NCBI GenBank assembly: GCA_021464245.1 | Contig: JADCRB010000110.1 | Span: forward strand, 1,612,001 to 1,676,000 | DNA from: Carallia brachiata | Taxonomy: Eukaryota > Streptophyta > Magnoliopsida > Malpighiales > Rhizophoraceae | Length of the DNA stretch: 64,000 nt | Direction of reading: 5' to 3' | Shown: piece after piece, positions 34,820 through 47,158 of the stretch | How the letters are laid out: each line of letters starts with the position of its first letter | Numbering within the stretch: position 1 is the stretch's first letter | Program-made: the position numbers and the translations under genes | Notes under the pieces: generated by a model | Told to the model about the DNA's origin: nothing | The model's database searches: none | What the model saw: only the letters and a program-made list of their open reading frames with translations

Positions 34820-35490
34820 AATATACGATAATTAATATATATATGATGTATTTTTTTGTTATTAAAATTCTTAGTATTTTAATATAAAAATTCACAATTC
34901 TCACGTTACTAATGTTTAATATTTTTTATATAAAAATTTCTGGTTACCTTGATATTAAAATTTGATACTTTTAACATAAAAATTTTTAATTTTTGTAGGA
35001 TTATGATTTAATATCTTAACGAAATTTTTTAATTGATGTGACATTAAAATTTGATAGGTTTAATATAGAAATTCCAAATCATTGTGACATTGAAATTTCA
35101 TACTTTTAATATAAAATGTCCTGATCATTGTGACATTGAAATGTGTTATTTTTAATACAAAATCTCTATTATCGGGAAAAAAAAAAAAGAGTTCGAAAAA
35201 AAATCTTAGTACATCAAAATTCCTAATTCTTAAAATATTAAGATTTGATATTTTTAATATAAAAATTCATAATTTTTATGACATTAATATTTTATATCTT
35301 TAATATATGTTAAGATTAAGATCTTAATTCTTGTGATATTAGAATTTAATATTTTTAATATATAAATATTTAATTTTTGTAATATTAAGATTGAAATATT
35401 AATTTTTCTAGCATTAAGATTAGATATCTTTAATTTATAAATTTTTAGAATTCATAAAATTAGAATTTCATATTCGTAATAAATAAAATC
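34820..35490. repeat. Degenerate approx. 55-bp AT minisatellite
   Basis: About ten to twelve diverged tandem units, each containing variants of 'gtgacattaaaatttgatat' followed by 'tttaatataaaaattc'. Examples begin near 34860, 34960, 35040, 35090, 35135, 35235 and 35280. Units differ by substitutions and small indels. It has no coding potential and sits just upstream of the PRP6/STA1-like pseudogene. Confidence 0.65.
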
Positions 35491-35754
35491 CTAATTTTGG
35501 TGGAATTAGGATTCAGAGAATTATACTCCTTTATAAATTACAGCTGTTTTTCCTAATTGGCATGGCTGAAATTGAAAAAATTCGATTTTAGTACTAATTG
35601 AACTATACTTTTTTCTACCGGAATAAATTTTAACAGAAAGTTAAGAGATTTTAACATAAATACCAATATTTTCGTTCTCCTCGAGTACGAAATTAAGATT
35701 TTTTTTTTTTTATAAATAAAGGTGTTCTAATCAATTAATTGTGTAACTAAAATC

Positions 35755-38540
35755 ATGGTTTTCATTAAATCTCCAAACCAAAAAAACGATGTCCGTCGAT
35801 TTCAATCCCAGCGAATCCAACTCGACAAAGCCTCCGCTTAATTATGTCGCCGGTCTCGGTCGCGGTGCCGCCGGATTCACTACGCGCTCTGATATCGGCC
35901 CTGCCCGTGCTGCCCCCAATCTCCGTTCCGCCACCACCATAGGCGGTGCCGCCATTGCATCAGGCCGCGAGCAGGGGAAACCAGGTGGGGAGGAAGAGGA
36001 AGATGAAACCGACGACGACAACAGCCAGAAGTTTGACGAGTTCGAAGGAAACGACGTCCGATTGTTCGCTTCCGCCGAGTACGATGAGGATGATAAGGAA
36101 GCGGATGCGGTTTGGGAGGCGATTGATCAGAGAATGGACTCCCGGAGGAAGGACCGCCGCGAGGCTCGCGGCTGAAACAGGAGATTTAGTAGTATCGGGA
36201 CTTTAAGCCGAAGATAACGGAGCAATTTTCAGATTTGAAGAGGAAATTGTCACGCTACTGGGAGAGCATTCCGGAAATTGGGAATTACTCGCAGAGAAAC
36301 AAGAAGAAGAAGAGGTTCGAGAGCTTTGTGCCCGTGACCGACACGCTGCTGGAGAAGGCAAGGCAGAAGCAAGAGCATCATGTTATGGCTCCGGTCACCG
36401 ACTTGACGGCTGTGGGTGAAGGGAGAGGGACTGTGCTGTCGTTGAAGTTGTACGGGTTATTGGATTCGGAAGTTTCCAGGGTGAATGTGGTGGATCCTGA
36501 AGGATATTTGACTGATTTGAAGAGTATGAAGATTGCTAGTGACGCTGAGATTGATGATATTAAGAAGGCAAGGCCTTTGTTGAAGAGTGTTGTACAGACT
36601 AACCCGAAACACCCTCCCGGTTGGATTGCGGCCGCAAGGTTGGAGGAAGTTGCCGGGAAGATTCAGGAGGCAAGGCAATTGATACGGAAAGGGTGCGAGG
36701 AGTGTCCTAAGAGTGAGGATGTTTGGTTGGAGGCGTGTAGGTTGGCGAGTCCTGATGAAGCTAAAGCTGTTATTGCTAGGGGGGCTAAGAGTGTTCCCAA
36801 TTCTGTGAAGTTGTGGTTGCAGGCTGCAAAATTGGAGCATGATAATGTGAATAAAAGTAGCGTTCTGAGGAAAGGTTTGGAACATTTCCCGGATTCGGTG
36901 AGGTTGTGGAAAGCAGTTGTGGAGTTGGCAAACGAGGAGGATGCTAGGTTGTTGCTTTATAGAGCAGTGGAATGTTGTCCATTACATGTTGAATTGTGGC
37001 TGGCATTGGCTAGATTGGAGACATATGACAATGCAAAGAAGGTGTTGAACAGGGCGAGGAAAAAGCTGCCCAAGGAGCCGGCAATATGGATATCTGCTGC
37101 AAGTTAGAGGAGGCGAATGGCAATACGTCCATGGTGGGGAAGATTCTTGAGAGAGGTATTAGGGCTTTACAAAGAGAAGGATTGGGGATGGATAGGGAGG
37201 CGTGAACGAAGGAGGCTGAGGCAGCGGAGAGGGCAGGTTCTGTGGTGACCTGCCAAGCCATTATAAAGAATACTATTGGTATTGGAGTGGAAGAAGAGGA
37301 TAGGAAAAGAACATGGGTGGCGGATACAGAGGCGTGTAAGAAGAGGGGATCTATTGAGACTGCAAGAGCTATATATGCTCATGCACTTGCTGTGTTTTTG
37401 ACTAACAAGAGTATTTGGCTCAAGGCAGCACAGCTTGAGAGGAGTCATGGGACAAGGGAATCTCTTGATGCTTTGCTGCGCAAGGCAGTTACTTATACAC
37501 CTGAAGCCGAGGTCCTGTGGCTTATGGGTGCAAAAGAGAAATGGCTTGCTGGTGATGTGCCTGCTGCTAGGGCAATTCTTCAAGAAGCTTATGCTGCTAT
37601 TCCAAACTCTGAGGAAATTTGGCTTGCTGCGTTTGAGCTTGAATTCGAGAATCGTGAGCTTGAGAGAGCTAGAATGCTGCTTGCCAAGGCAAGAGGAAGT
37701 GGCGGTACGCAAAGAGTGTAGATGAAGTCTGCTATAGTTGAGAGAGAGGTGGGCAACATGGATGAGGAGAGGAGACTGCTAGATGAAGGATTGAAACGCT
37801 TCCCTTCGTTCTTCAAATTGTGGTTGATGCTCGGGCAGCTTGAAGAGCGTCTTGGACACTTAGAAAGAGCTAAAGGATTCTATGAGTCTGGCTTGAAGCA
37901 TTGCCTTAGTTGTATACCCCTGTGGCTTTCTCTTGCTTATCTTGAAGAGAGAATAAATGGGCTGAGGAAGGCTCGTGCAGTGCTCAGCACGGCGAGGAAG
38001 AAGAATTCTCAAAATCCTGAACTCTGGCTTGCTGCTGTACGTGCTGAATCAAGGCATGGAAATAAGAAGGAAGCCGATACCTAAATGGCAAAGGCATTGC
38101 AGGAATGTCCCAACAGTGGTATAGTATGGGCAGCATCAATTGAGATGGTTCCCCACCACCAACGCATAATCAAGTGCAGGGATGCCATGGCGAAATGTGA
38201 GCATGATCCTTATGTTCTTGTTGCTGGGGCAAAGCTATTCTGACACGATAGGAAAGTTGCTAAAGCTTGGGCCTGGCTAAACAGGGCAGTTACGCTTGCC
38301 CCAAATATCGGTGATTTCTGGGGCTTGTATTACAGATTTGAACTTCAACATGGAACTGAGGACAACCAGAAGGACGTGTTAAAGAGGTGCATTTTTGCAG
38401 AGCCAAAGCATGGTGAGAAATGGCAGGCAATTTCGAAGGCTGTGGAGAATTCTCACCAGCAAACTGAGGTCATCTTAAAGAAAGTAGTGGTTGCACTTGG
38501 CAAGGAAGAGAATGCTGCTGAAAATATTAAACACTAACTC
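35755..38540 (+). pseudogene. Decayed PRP6 / STABILIZED1 (U4/U6.U5 tri-snRNP factor) copy
   Basis: Clearly homologous to plant PRP6/STA1, a splicing factor of half-a-TPR (HAT) repeats. Landmarks are N-Y-V-A-G-L-G-R-G near the start, T-T-R-S-D-I-G-P-A-R-A-A, F-D-E-F-E-G-N-D-V and R-R-K-D-R-R-E-A-R. The HAT array follows from about 36.6 kb to the end (P-K-H-G-E-K-W-Q-A-I-S-K). The N-terminal ubiquitin-like part is almost gone; only MVF-like codons at 35755 remain. Damage: a frameshift at about 36170; two adjacent TAGs (36187-36192); an internal deletion near 36380; a 1-nt deletion at about 37101; and stops at 37203, 37719, 38082 and 38241, three of them at expected Trp codons. The final TAA is at 38535-38537. 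No introns interrupt it, so a retrocopy cannot be told from a copy of an intron-poor parent. Confidence 0.9.
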
Positions 38541-38824
38541 TGCATAGCTTTGCAGGCATAGATGATAAGTTCTTTAGCATTTTTGCTTCCTTTGTGCTCT
38601 TCAATCAATTTTGCAATTGACATGAAAACTAAAGACATAAAATAAACTGCAATTGACAACATCTTGGGCTGCTTATGAACATGTTTCCTGTCTCTTTTCT
38701 TCAAAATCATATGTACAATTTACAAAAAGAAACATGGAGATTTCCTTTTAGAACAAGTGCTCGACGTGATTTGTTATTCCACCTAGGGTACATTACCTTT
38801 ATTTCAATTTCCTTTTGGTGGTAT

Positions 38825-40755
38825 TCAGGCCAAGCCAACTAATTTTTCACTTATCTCCCAGACCTTTCTAGCCTTTTCTGTATCACTGGCTTCTTTGGAA
38901 AGCTGGTTTTCAAATGAAGCGGAGTTCTTATTCCAGCTCCAGTAAACCCCAGACTTTGAGAGTGTTGGATCACTCACAACCTGATCACAAAAAGATTATT
39001 TATGTTTATGAGATGCAACACTAATACAAGGGCAAAACAAAATTCTGACTATTATCGGTGATATTGTTCAATGTCAACGGTGTCAATCAGACCTGAGCAA
39101 GTCTTTTCCCAGCTTCTTCTTCTGAAACATAGCCTCTAGTAATGTACTTTTGGAATGGTGGGAATAGAAGCCTGAACAAGGGAATGTGCTCCCTGAACAA
39201 GCCTGTTTCGGCTATGCAACCAGGATAGAGAGAAGCAAAGGTGACGCCAGTTTCCTCATGGTAGCGCCTATGGAATTCTTGCATCATGAGCATGTTGCAG
39301 ACTTTGCTGTCTTTGTAGGCCTTGGCACCATCGAATTCTCCCCCATCTATCATGGGCGAGCTGTTTAGACCGTTCAAGCCACCTGCAAGACCTCGTAGAT
39401 CTCCAAGGTTAGCTTTAGGTGGCACATTCCCAGCCAATGTATTGGTGTTTCCTGCAGAACCACATCGAGGAACAACACAATGGAATCTCTGTGAGCGCAT
39501 TGAAATCAATATTTGTGTTAGTTTGCATTGATTAGCACAAGATGATACAGTCAAGCTTAATTCTCAGGTAATAGAATTAGTTCCCCTCTATTTACTATAC
39601 GATTTCTGCTATCAATTTCTTTTTTTACCCCAAATTAGAATTGCTTTTGTTGCTTTTGAATTCTCCTAGAATTATTTGCTCCAAAAATTTAGCGTCCAAC
39701 AGATTTGTGTGATGTTGAAATATTGAGATGTAATATTTGAGTAAGGACCTGTTATTGAGCCAACAATGATGAGACGCCTGGATGGGTAATCGGATTGCTT
39801 CATGTCATCCACCAGCAACCGCGCAAGCAGAAAATGACCGAGATGGTTAGTCCCAACACTGAGTTCAAACCCTTCAGCAGTGAAGGTAGGCTCTTTGGCG
39901 GTGGGTAAGTAGACAGCAGCATTGCACACCAGCACATCAAGTGGCACATCCGAGCGGCGGAAGTTGTCCACGAACTGTCTGACGCTGTCAAGGGACGCAA
40001 GATCAAGATGCATAACCGTGTAATTCTCTTTCGGCATGCCAGCTGATTTAGCTGCCTTCTCAGCCTTGAGGAAGTTCCTACAAGCCATGATTACATGCCA
40101 TTTCCCTGTTTCAGCTAAAGCCTTGGCTGTGGCCAGGCCCAAACCAGAGGATGCCCCTGTGATGATCACATTGCCCTTTCTCAAAGTTTTCTTTGCTTCT
40201 GGTGCTGCCTCGTTTACTGATGGAGTGGTTGTCACCGTTTGTGCTCTAATGGTTCCAACGGCAATTCCTTTTCCTGAATTCCTGCATACAAATGAAGCAA
40301 ATTTGGTTCGCTGCACATGGTGTGTTCTTCCACATAAGATCATTGATTTTGCAGATAAATACATCGTTGGTCAGTTTGTAGTCAATGGTAAGTGGTAGAA
40401 TAGAAGCGAGTTTAATCCTGCTAATATGTGCTATTGTCGTCTTTTTTAGGGGCGGTTCAAGAGAATCATCAGCCGCATAAATCATTGTTGGTCAGTTTAC
40501 TTACCTTGCTATATGAAAGAGAAGAGTGGAGTTCATGTTTGAGTTGGTTTGAAGTTGAAACTGAAACTCCAAAGAGACATGTCTCCTTGAGAGCAGCACT
40601 TGACTTTCCCTGTCAAAACCAATACTTTCTGAATAACCATAACCATAACATTTAATAGAACCAGAGCAACTATGACAATCAATTGAACAAGTAAAACCAA
40701 CCTCCTTGTAGATGGTGATGGTGGAAGGAAGTAGAGAGGCTGACTGAAGGGCCAT
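38825..40755 (-). CDS. Light-dependent protochlorophyllide oxidoreductase
   Basis: Five exons: 40755-40702, 40609-40505, 40310-39749, 39451-39093 and 38980-38825, giving 411 residues. The enzyme reduces protochlorophyllide to chlorophyllide with light and NADPH in plastids, the light-requiring step of chlorophyll synthesis. Residues 1 to about 85 are a Ser/Thr-rich transit peptide starting M-A-L-Q. The Rossmann motif is [10 protein letters not shown]. The catalytic pair is in Y-K-D-S-K, the active-site Cys region is V-C-N-A-A-V-Y, and the conserved C-terminus ends S-E-K-L-V-G-L-A. Exon 3 is joined at the AG before 40310; the next AG (before 40281) would shift the frame. The [10 protein letters not shown] stretch carries Glu, as in some PORC-type forms, but I cannot assign the A/B/C class. 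The gene is intact and looks functional. Confidence 0.95.
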
Positions 40756-43700
40756 GGGAGTCTGTCTTAAGCCTTAGTTGCTGAGCTTTCTTGACGTTGT
40801 GAACCGTGCCAAGTGAAGCAGTCTAGAAGGGCTTTCCAAGAATTGGTTCAAGGATTTTATTATGTTGAGTATACTTGTTGGATAAGAGTGTCAATTTTGC
40901 CACAAGGACTTCTGGTATCCAATCAAGTTTCGAGCTTTAGATTCTCGTTGATATGAATTAGATTGCGTGGATGTGCAAAGTGGACGTGGTCTCTGTCAGT
41001 GCCCATCCTGATTTTTCTCTTTGCAAATATGGACTTGGGTCTGAATCATGTCTCTGGGTAGGATTCATGACGGAATATACACATCTATAAATGTTCTTTG
41101 CCAACTTGTAGCACCCAGGTGGGCTGGCACTCGGTTTCGTTCTAGGCCAAGCCTAAGCTCTCAATTTCTATATTCGAGGTTTTAATACGCGGACACGGAA
41201 GGAATTAACGTAAAGAAAGTCACAGATATTTTTTTTCCACATTATTAATATACTTGTTGCATATTAATTTTATTTGTATTATACATTATAAGTTTCATAT
41301 TTTACACCTTATTTATAAATTTATATTGTGTAATACAATTCAAGTTTATATCTGACAGACTTATTGATAATAAAGAATTACTCGTTCCTTTCCGTATTAG
41401 TCATGTCCTCTGTATGTGTATACCCTACCCTAGGCTAGGATACATTTTATCTAGTATATATATATATATATATTAATGACATTTCAAATAAATATTTCAA
41501 ATATATTTTAATAACATACTAAATAAAATTTTAAATGAATTTTAAACGAGTTTTAAATGATTTTTAAATTAGTTGTTCATAAGTTTTATCGAGTCAGGGT
41601 TATCCTTATTCAAACTTGGTTCGTTTATTAGTCCAACTTTGTCATCGAGTTTCAAACAAAATTTTATCGAATCGAGTCACTGAACTTTTAATAAGTGTAT
41701 TGGTTCATTAATACTTCTAAACTAAGATCTCAAGTTCTATATAAAATATTTTAATACACGGACACGAAAGGAGCTTACATGAGGGGGGCTGTAGATAATT
41801 TTTTTTTATACATTGTCAATATGTTTGTTGCATATTAATATTATTTGTAATTATACATCATAAATTTCATAAGTTTTTAAATTTTTATAAAATAATAATG
41901 TATAATACAATTAAAATTTATATATAATAAACTTATAAACAATATGTATAAAGAATTATTCAATTTCTTTTCTCGTCAGTGATGTCTTGTGTATACTCTG
42001 GCCTAGGTTAGGGTATATATATATATAAGGGTACAAAGGTTTGTACCTATATTTATACCGAATGATTATAATAATAATTTTTTTGAAAATTAGAAAAAAA
42101 ATAATGTTTATGATCTATACTTTTAATCATAAGATAATATTATATATTAATTTTAATTTTATAAAAAAAAATAATAATAATAATAATATAATATTAGTTT
42201 CGATGCCAAGCGAATGCTAGATACGTGTACCTAAGCCCTATTTATATATGTCCTAAATTCAGTACGCTCGTCAGTATATGCGCGGCTACGTTATTGTGGG
42301 GCGGCTGCCATCCCAAAACAAGGGAGAAATCATTGTTTGTGATTGAATTACAAATGGTGACAACAATTGCAACGTATAGAAAACGATACATTGGCACTTG
42401 GCAGCCATGCTCCCACATCAAAGTGTCAGGTTTTGGTTCAATGATGAGAACAACAGACTTATTATAAATCCCTGGGCGCCTTTTTTTAATATTCTGCACA
42501 AATGCATCCAGAGAGAATAGTTATGTACAATGCAACGATCCTGGAGCCTCTCCGAATGTCTGCCACCGAAAGGTCCTAGGAGGCTAGTTACCTGGTGAAT
42601 CTTCGATTTAAACAAATAGACTTAACATAGAGAACAATTAACTGCTAAATATTAATCTGCAGACATCAGGGAAAAAGTATTTTTTTCCATAATCTGCAGC
42701 ACATGGGAAGAGAGATACGCGAAAGAGACGAAATTTTTTTTTTATACAACTAATTAGTTTATTTGTGCAATATGATGTTGAATTATTATAATAAAATTTA
42801 AAAGTATTTTTCACCTATTTTTTTGTTGTAGAAATTTAGCGTTTCATTGCACAAAGAAAACACTTAGTTGTATAAAAAAAAATTTCGATCTGTTCCGCGT
42901 CTTATTTTTTCTATTTACGTAACAGTACTCTTTTTTTTTATTCTGTTGAATTGTAGAAGGAGAATTATTTATACTGAGGTTGAAGTTTGAACTCACATCT
43001 GATCTCAAGAATCACAAACACATACATAAAAACTTTTTACAGACGCAATTTCATGAGCACAAATAGACACAAAATTTATTTATATTATATAAAATATTTA
43101 TACAAATAATATATTAATATACAAGAGTTTATAATAAAATAGTAGAAGATCATGAAAATCCCTTTTATATTGTATATAAAAAATTATTAATGTAGTATAA
43201 AATACTTTGTATATACAATATGAAATCTTGTGTCTATTTGTGTCGATGAAAATTATACGTGCATATAATCGTTTTAGATTGGTCATTAACTACGAGCGGT
43301 GGGAGTATAATTAGGCGGTTCGATGCTAACCACACTCGTAGAAGCTCCATTTGAAGCTACTTGGCATAGATGATAGACAGGCTTGTGGTCCACGCCGATG
43401 GTACGTTAATAGACTAAAGAACTTAATATCAGTGGAATTAAAATAAAGTTCGTCGTTATCGTGCCGTTGCAAATAAGAAATTTATAATGATCTCATGGGA
43501 CGGCTACCTTGTCCCCACCCATTTCGCTATCATCAGTTACAACCCAGACAAATTAATCCAAATAAAAAATTAAAAAACAGAGAGGGAGACTCATTCTGAA
43601 GGTTTTAATGGCAAATGTGCCCTGATTGTTGGGGAAAGTTGTTTTTTTAATCAAACTCCTGCAATTGGTTTTCTTGTTTATCCCTTAATTTTCCTGAACC

Positions 43701-45734
43701 TGTGAATTCTTAAATTTTCTTTTTTTTTTTTAGGAAGCTTCAATAGTTACAACTCTATATCTTTACTCAAGGGTTGAACTTAACCCAAATGATTGGTAGC
43801 TTGGCTGTCAAATGCTAGGACGGCAGGTGGCCTTCTTCCTCGATTGCTGCGCTAGCAATTCCATAAGTACCTAAACAAAATTAGATTTTTATTTTAATAC
43901 TCTCATATTTTAATTTAAAAAAATATGAGATTTATAAAGATGAAAAAATTTATTTTTATTTGTATAGTTTATGATTCACTTAACTTAAAAAAAATAACAA
44001 AAAAAGCAACAAAAAGAAGATTACAAGCATCTCATTTATCAACATTTCTGAGTTCGGTAGTTAGCATAACGTTATTTGCAAGCTTTTAGATTTTTAATTG
44101 GGATTACTTTAGCCGAATATGCTTATTGTTCTTCCACTTCGATTCCCACAGAAATTTCGCAAGTTTTACGGAGGATCTATGCATTAATATCATGCTAATG
44201 AAATATGAAGCAACAATAATTGTGCAACTCAAATATCTTCAGAAAGAGGGTCCGATTCCAATGGTTGAAAATTGCGATTTGGAATCAGACGTTTCATATT
44301 CAAATCAACCAGAAAAGGACTACGTGGAATTCTATAGGACGAAAAACCCATTTCTATGCTTGAGAATTTCAGATGTTTCACTTTTTTTTTTTATTTTTAT
44401 TGTAGTATTTAAATGCGCTTTTAATGTTTTTTTAGCTGTTCCATATGAATTGCAATATAAATATCAAAGTTATTAATTTGAGCTGTGGCACACAAAAGGA
44501 AAAATGTTCAACCAATATGAGAAATAAAAAAAAATTATTAAGGAAAATTAAAATGATACTTGATTTAATATTTGAACCTAATTCAATTCTATTTTAAAAA
44601 TTTTTAGTTTTCATATCTCTAATTATGCCCTTTATTATTTTTATAGAGCTAATAATGCACGATATCCTTCATCTTAAGAATGTCACGATTGGCGTCACAA
44701 AAAAGAAAGAAAAAAAGGGTATGGAAATGACTTTATAAATAAGGCTCTTTTCTTTGTATTTTGTAGTACTAATTGAACAAGGTTAAGTGCAATTTTTTCT
44801 GCAATTAATTACGAATACGAATAATAAAAGCTTGTTAATGTAAACAAATGGTATAAGGAAAAGAAAAGCCAACCCTTTTATGTTTAAAATCCTTACACAA
44901 TATGGTTTACGTGAAATTTATTATGAGGATCAATACCAGCAAAAACATCAGATTGCTGGCTTCCAGCTACAAGTAAAATTGCTTTATGCCTTTACTAATT
45001 GGGGCATTATTACAATAAACAGCATAAAGTACAAAATATCTCGACATTTTCACAATATAGAGCAGCATAAAGTAGCAGAAACTAATAAGACATTTTCATG
45101 CTCCAAAGTCCATGGGAGACAGAGAATTTCAATGAAAATATCCTGACATTCCACATAAAGTACAAAATTACAAATATATGATGCATCCACCAAGCAGAAA
45201 AATAAAGCTTGTGGGGGGAAATGGACCAATGTTGAGGGAGATCACAAAACTGTCTCCTTCTCTCCTGGTCCTTCTCATGCACTATGCAGGCCACTACTAC
45301 TACTACTACACTATATTTCCAACATGAAAAGAGAAGTTACCTAAAGACAATAGTAGATATTGGATAGTGGATACTAACAACAGAAATGCATGAACTGCTA
45401 AGGATGGAACTAAATTACTACTGAGTGAAGGCCTCAGAAAAATGCAGCCTTTTTGCAGTCTATGCAATGGAGGGCCAAATTAAGAAGTGGGATTGCATTT
45501 TATCTTCTTATCAGTAAAGCTCCAAGGAAATCACGGGTTGTTTGTGAAAAATCAGCAACCGGTGAGTCGAACTGAAGCTGAAAGAAAGATCAAAGTCACA
45601 GGTTGGCTGCCTGAAAAATTTGCATCCAGCCTGATAGATAAAACACAGACGGGGAGGAAGAGAGAGAGAGAGGAAAAGAAAGACACTGCCAATGCTAAGC
45701 CAGCTGCAAGGATGAATTTGTGTGCGTGAGAATA
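40756..45734. other. Intergenic region, no supported gene
   Basis: 40756-41000 is the promoter and leader side of the reductase gene; the minus strand shows an 'ATAATAAAATCC' TATA-like stretch at about 40855. Two related stretches (41175-41480 and 41735-42025) contain 'acacggac' followed by 'cattnttaatatncttgttg', a diverged local duplication. 42.2-42.6 kb is less AT-rich, but its frames match nothing I know. 43-45.7 kb is AT-rich with chance frames. Confidence 0.55.
42729..42887. mobile_element. Foldback (MITE-like) element with ATACAACTA arms
   Basis: The left end 'cgaaatttttttttatacaa' is repeated inverted at the right end ('ttgtataaaaaaaaatttcg', finishing at 42887). Internal 'attgcacaaa' motifs link it to the elements at 8.0 and 16.2 kb. 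Confidence 0.6.
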
Positions 45735-47158
45735 TTAATCTTGATCCTTCCAAAAGAATGGCTTAATAGGAAAGGAAGAGGGAGGAGAAGAAGAAGGAGG
45801 AGGAGCTGATGCCAAATTGTCAAGTTGTCTTTGAAGTTCAGAACGGTCATCGAACTGCTGCTGTTTCGGATTGGCGAAAGGAAGATGAGATTGCAGCAAT
45901 AGATTGTCGCTTGTGTCCAAATCATCCCACACAGGACTCCCTGGACCCCAACCTGCAGGAATTGCATTGAACCAAGCCTCTGCCATATCTCCCCAAACAA
46001 ATTCCTGAGACCCCGAGGCAGCAGCTTCAGCCATGCTAGATGATGCCTCTGCTACCGCCTGAACCTCATCGCTCCCTGTAGCCCCACTTGAACCCATTCC
46101 TGAATCATCATCAGGATTGTCCTTTTGAGGCTGTTGCGGAGGCGGCGGCTGCATAGTTTCCAGGCCCGGAGCCTGAGATTGAAGACCTTCTTGAGCTTCC
46201 CTTCTCTTTTTGTGTTGACTCTTGATGGGGAGTTGGTGGAGAAGAAACGGTGGAACTGGGACCTGCAGACGATTCCTTTTCCTTATTGAGGAAAAGTTCA
46301 GGGAAATTGAGCCTAGCATTCTCTCCTCTCAGCTTGAAGGCCTCGCGATCATAAGCCAAGGCAGCTTCTTCAGCTGTATCAAACGTGCCTAGCCAAAGGC
46401 GAGTCCTGTTTCGAGGAAGACGAATCTCGGCCACCCATTTTCCCCAATGCCTTTGCCTCACTCCCCTATAAAGCTTTGTTGCATTTAAAGGCTGCAGAGG
46501 AGGCCTATTCATCATCATCGCTCTATTTCTCGGGCTAAGGTTCAAGGCATCACTCCAGTACTGAAAAAGTTGTTGCTGCTGCTGCTGGTGAGCCAATGCA
46601 GACTCGCTTGTAAAAAATGGCGGATAACCGAATCCAAGTTGCTGGTTTTGGCCAAAACATATCATTTGTTGTTGTTGTTGGTTCTGAGCCAAATGAGACT
46701 GTGGCTGAAAAATAGGCGAAGATGGGTTCGCCATAAATTGGTGATGGAATTGAATAGGTTGGTTCGACCCTTCAAAAGCAAAAGGGAATAGAATTCTTGG
46801 ACCAGAGGCAGACGCGTGGGACGGAGAAGAGGAAGAAGAAGATGGATATAAAAGCAGGGCAGATGCAGAGTTTGGAGAAACAGGAAGGAGGAACAGGGGA
46901 AGATGATGTTGTTGGTGGCGTGGATTGAAAGACAGACGATTGAATTGGGTCTTGACGTTCAGGGCTACGAGTCTTCTTGAGAGGCCTTTCTGCCATGGAA
47001 GCTTCACCAAAAACTGGCTTCCGTTGCCGGCCCAAAAAGCTAAAGTCAGCTTCTTGTTTGCCCATCCCAAGCTCCCAATCGCTGCTCGTCGTTGTCTTTT
47101 GAGTCTCATCAACACCCTTCTTCTTGGACTTGCCAGTGCTGTTCTTAGCCTCAGCCAT
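45735..47158 (-). pseudogene. AP2/ERF transcription factor, ERF053/ERF054-like, two frame breaks
   Basis: Coding sequence from the MAEAKNS Met (47156-47158) to TAA (45735-45737), apparently one exon. It belongs to the ERF/DREB superfamily, nuclear factors that bind GCC or DRE elements through one AP2 domain. The AP2 domain (about 46471-46300) is perfect: [25 protein letters not shown] and A-R-L-N-F-P. Before it are two Gln tracts and [11 protein letters not shown]; after it come an H-K-K-R-R-E-A-Q motif and the acidic F-V-W-G-D-M-A-E-A-W-F. The match is to the ERF053/ERF054 type. The frame shifts twice, near 46885 and near 46220, each equal to one extra base (or two missing). All three pieces are otherwise conserved, so sequencing error is as likely as true pseudogenisation. 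Confidence 0.8.

Noticed and set aside
36457..37816. Minus-strand frames opposite the PRP6-like pseudogene
   Set aside because: Shadows of the HAT-repeat coding sequence.
42225..42615. Overlapping frames on both strands in a less AT-rich patch
   Set aside because: No domain, no conserved pattern; cannot be separated from chance.
44126..44476. 116-codon + strand open frame
   Set aside because: AT-rich composition, low-complexity Phe/Ile end, no recognised motif and no splice or promoter support.
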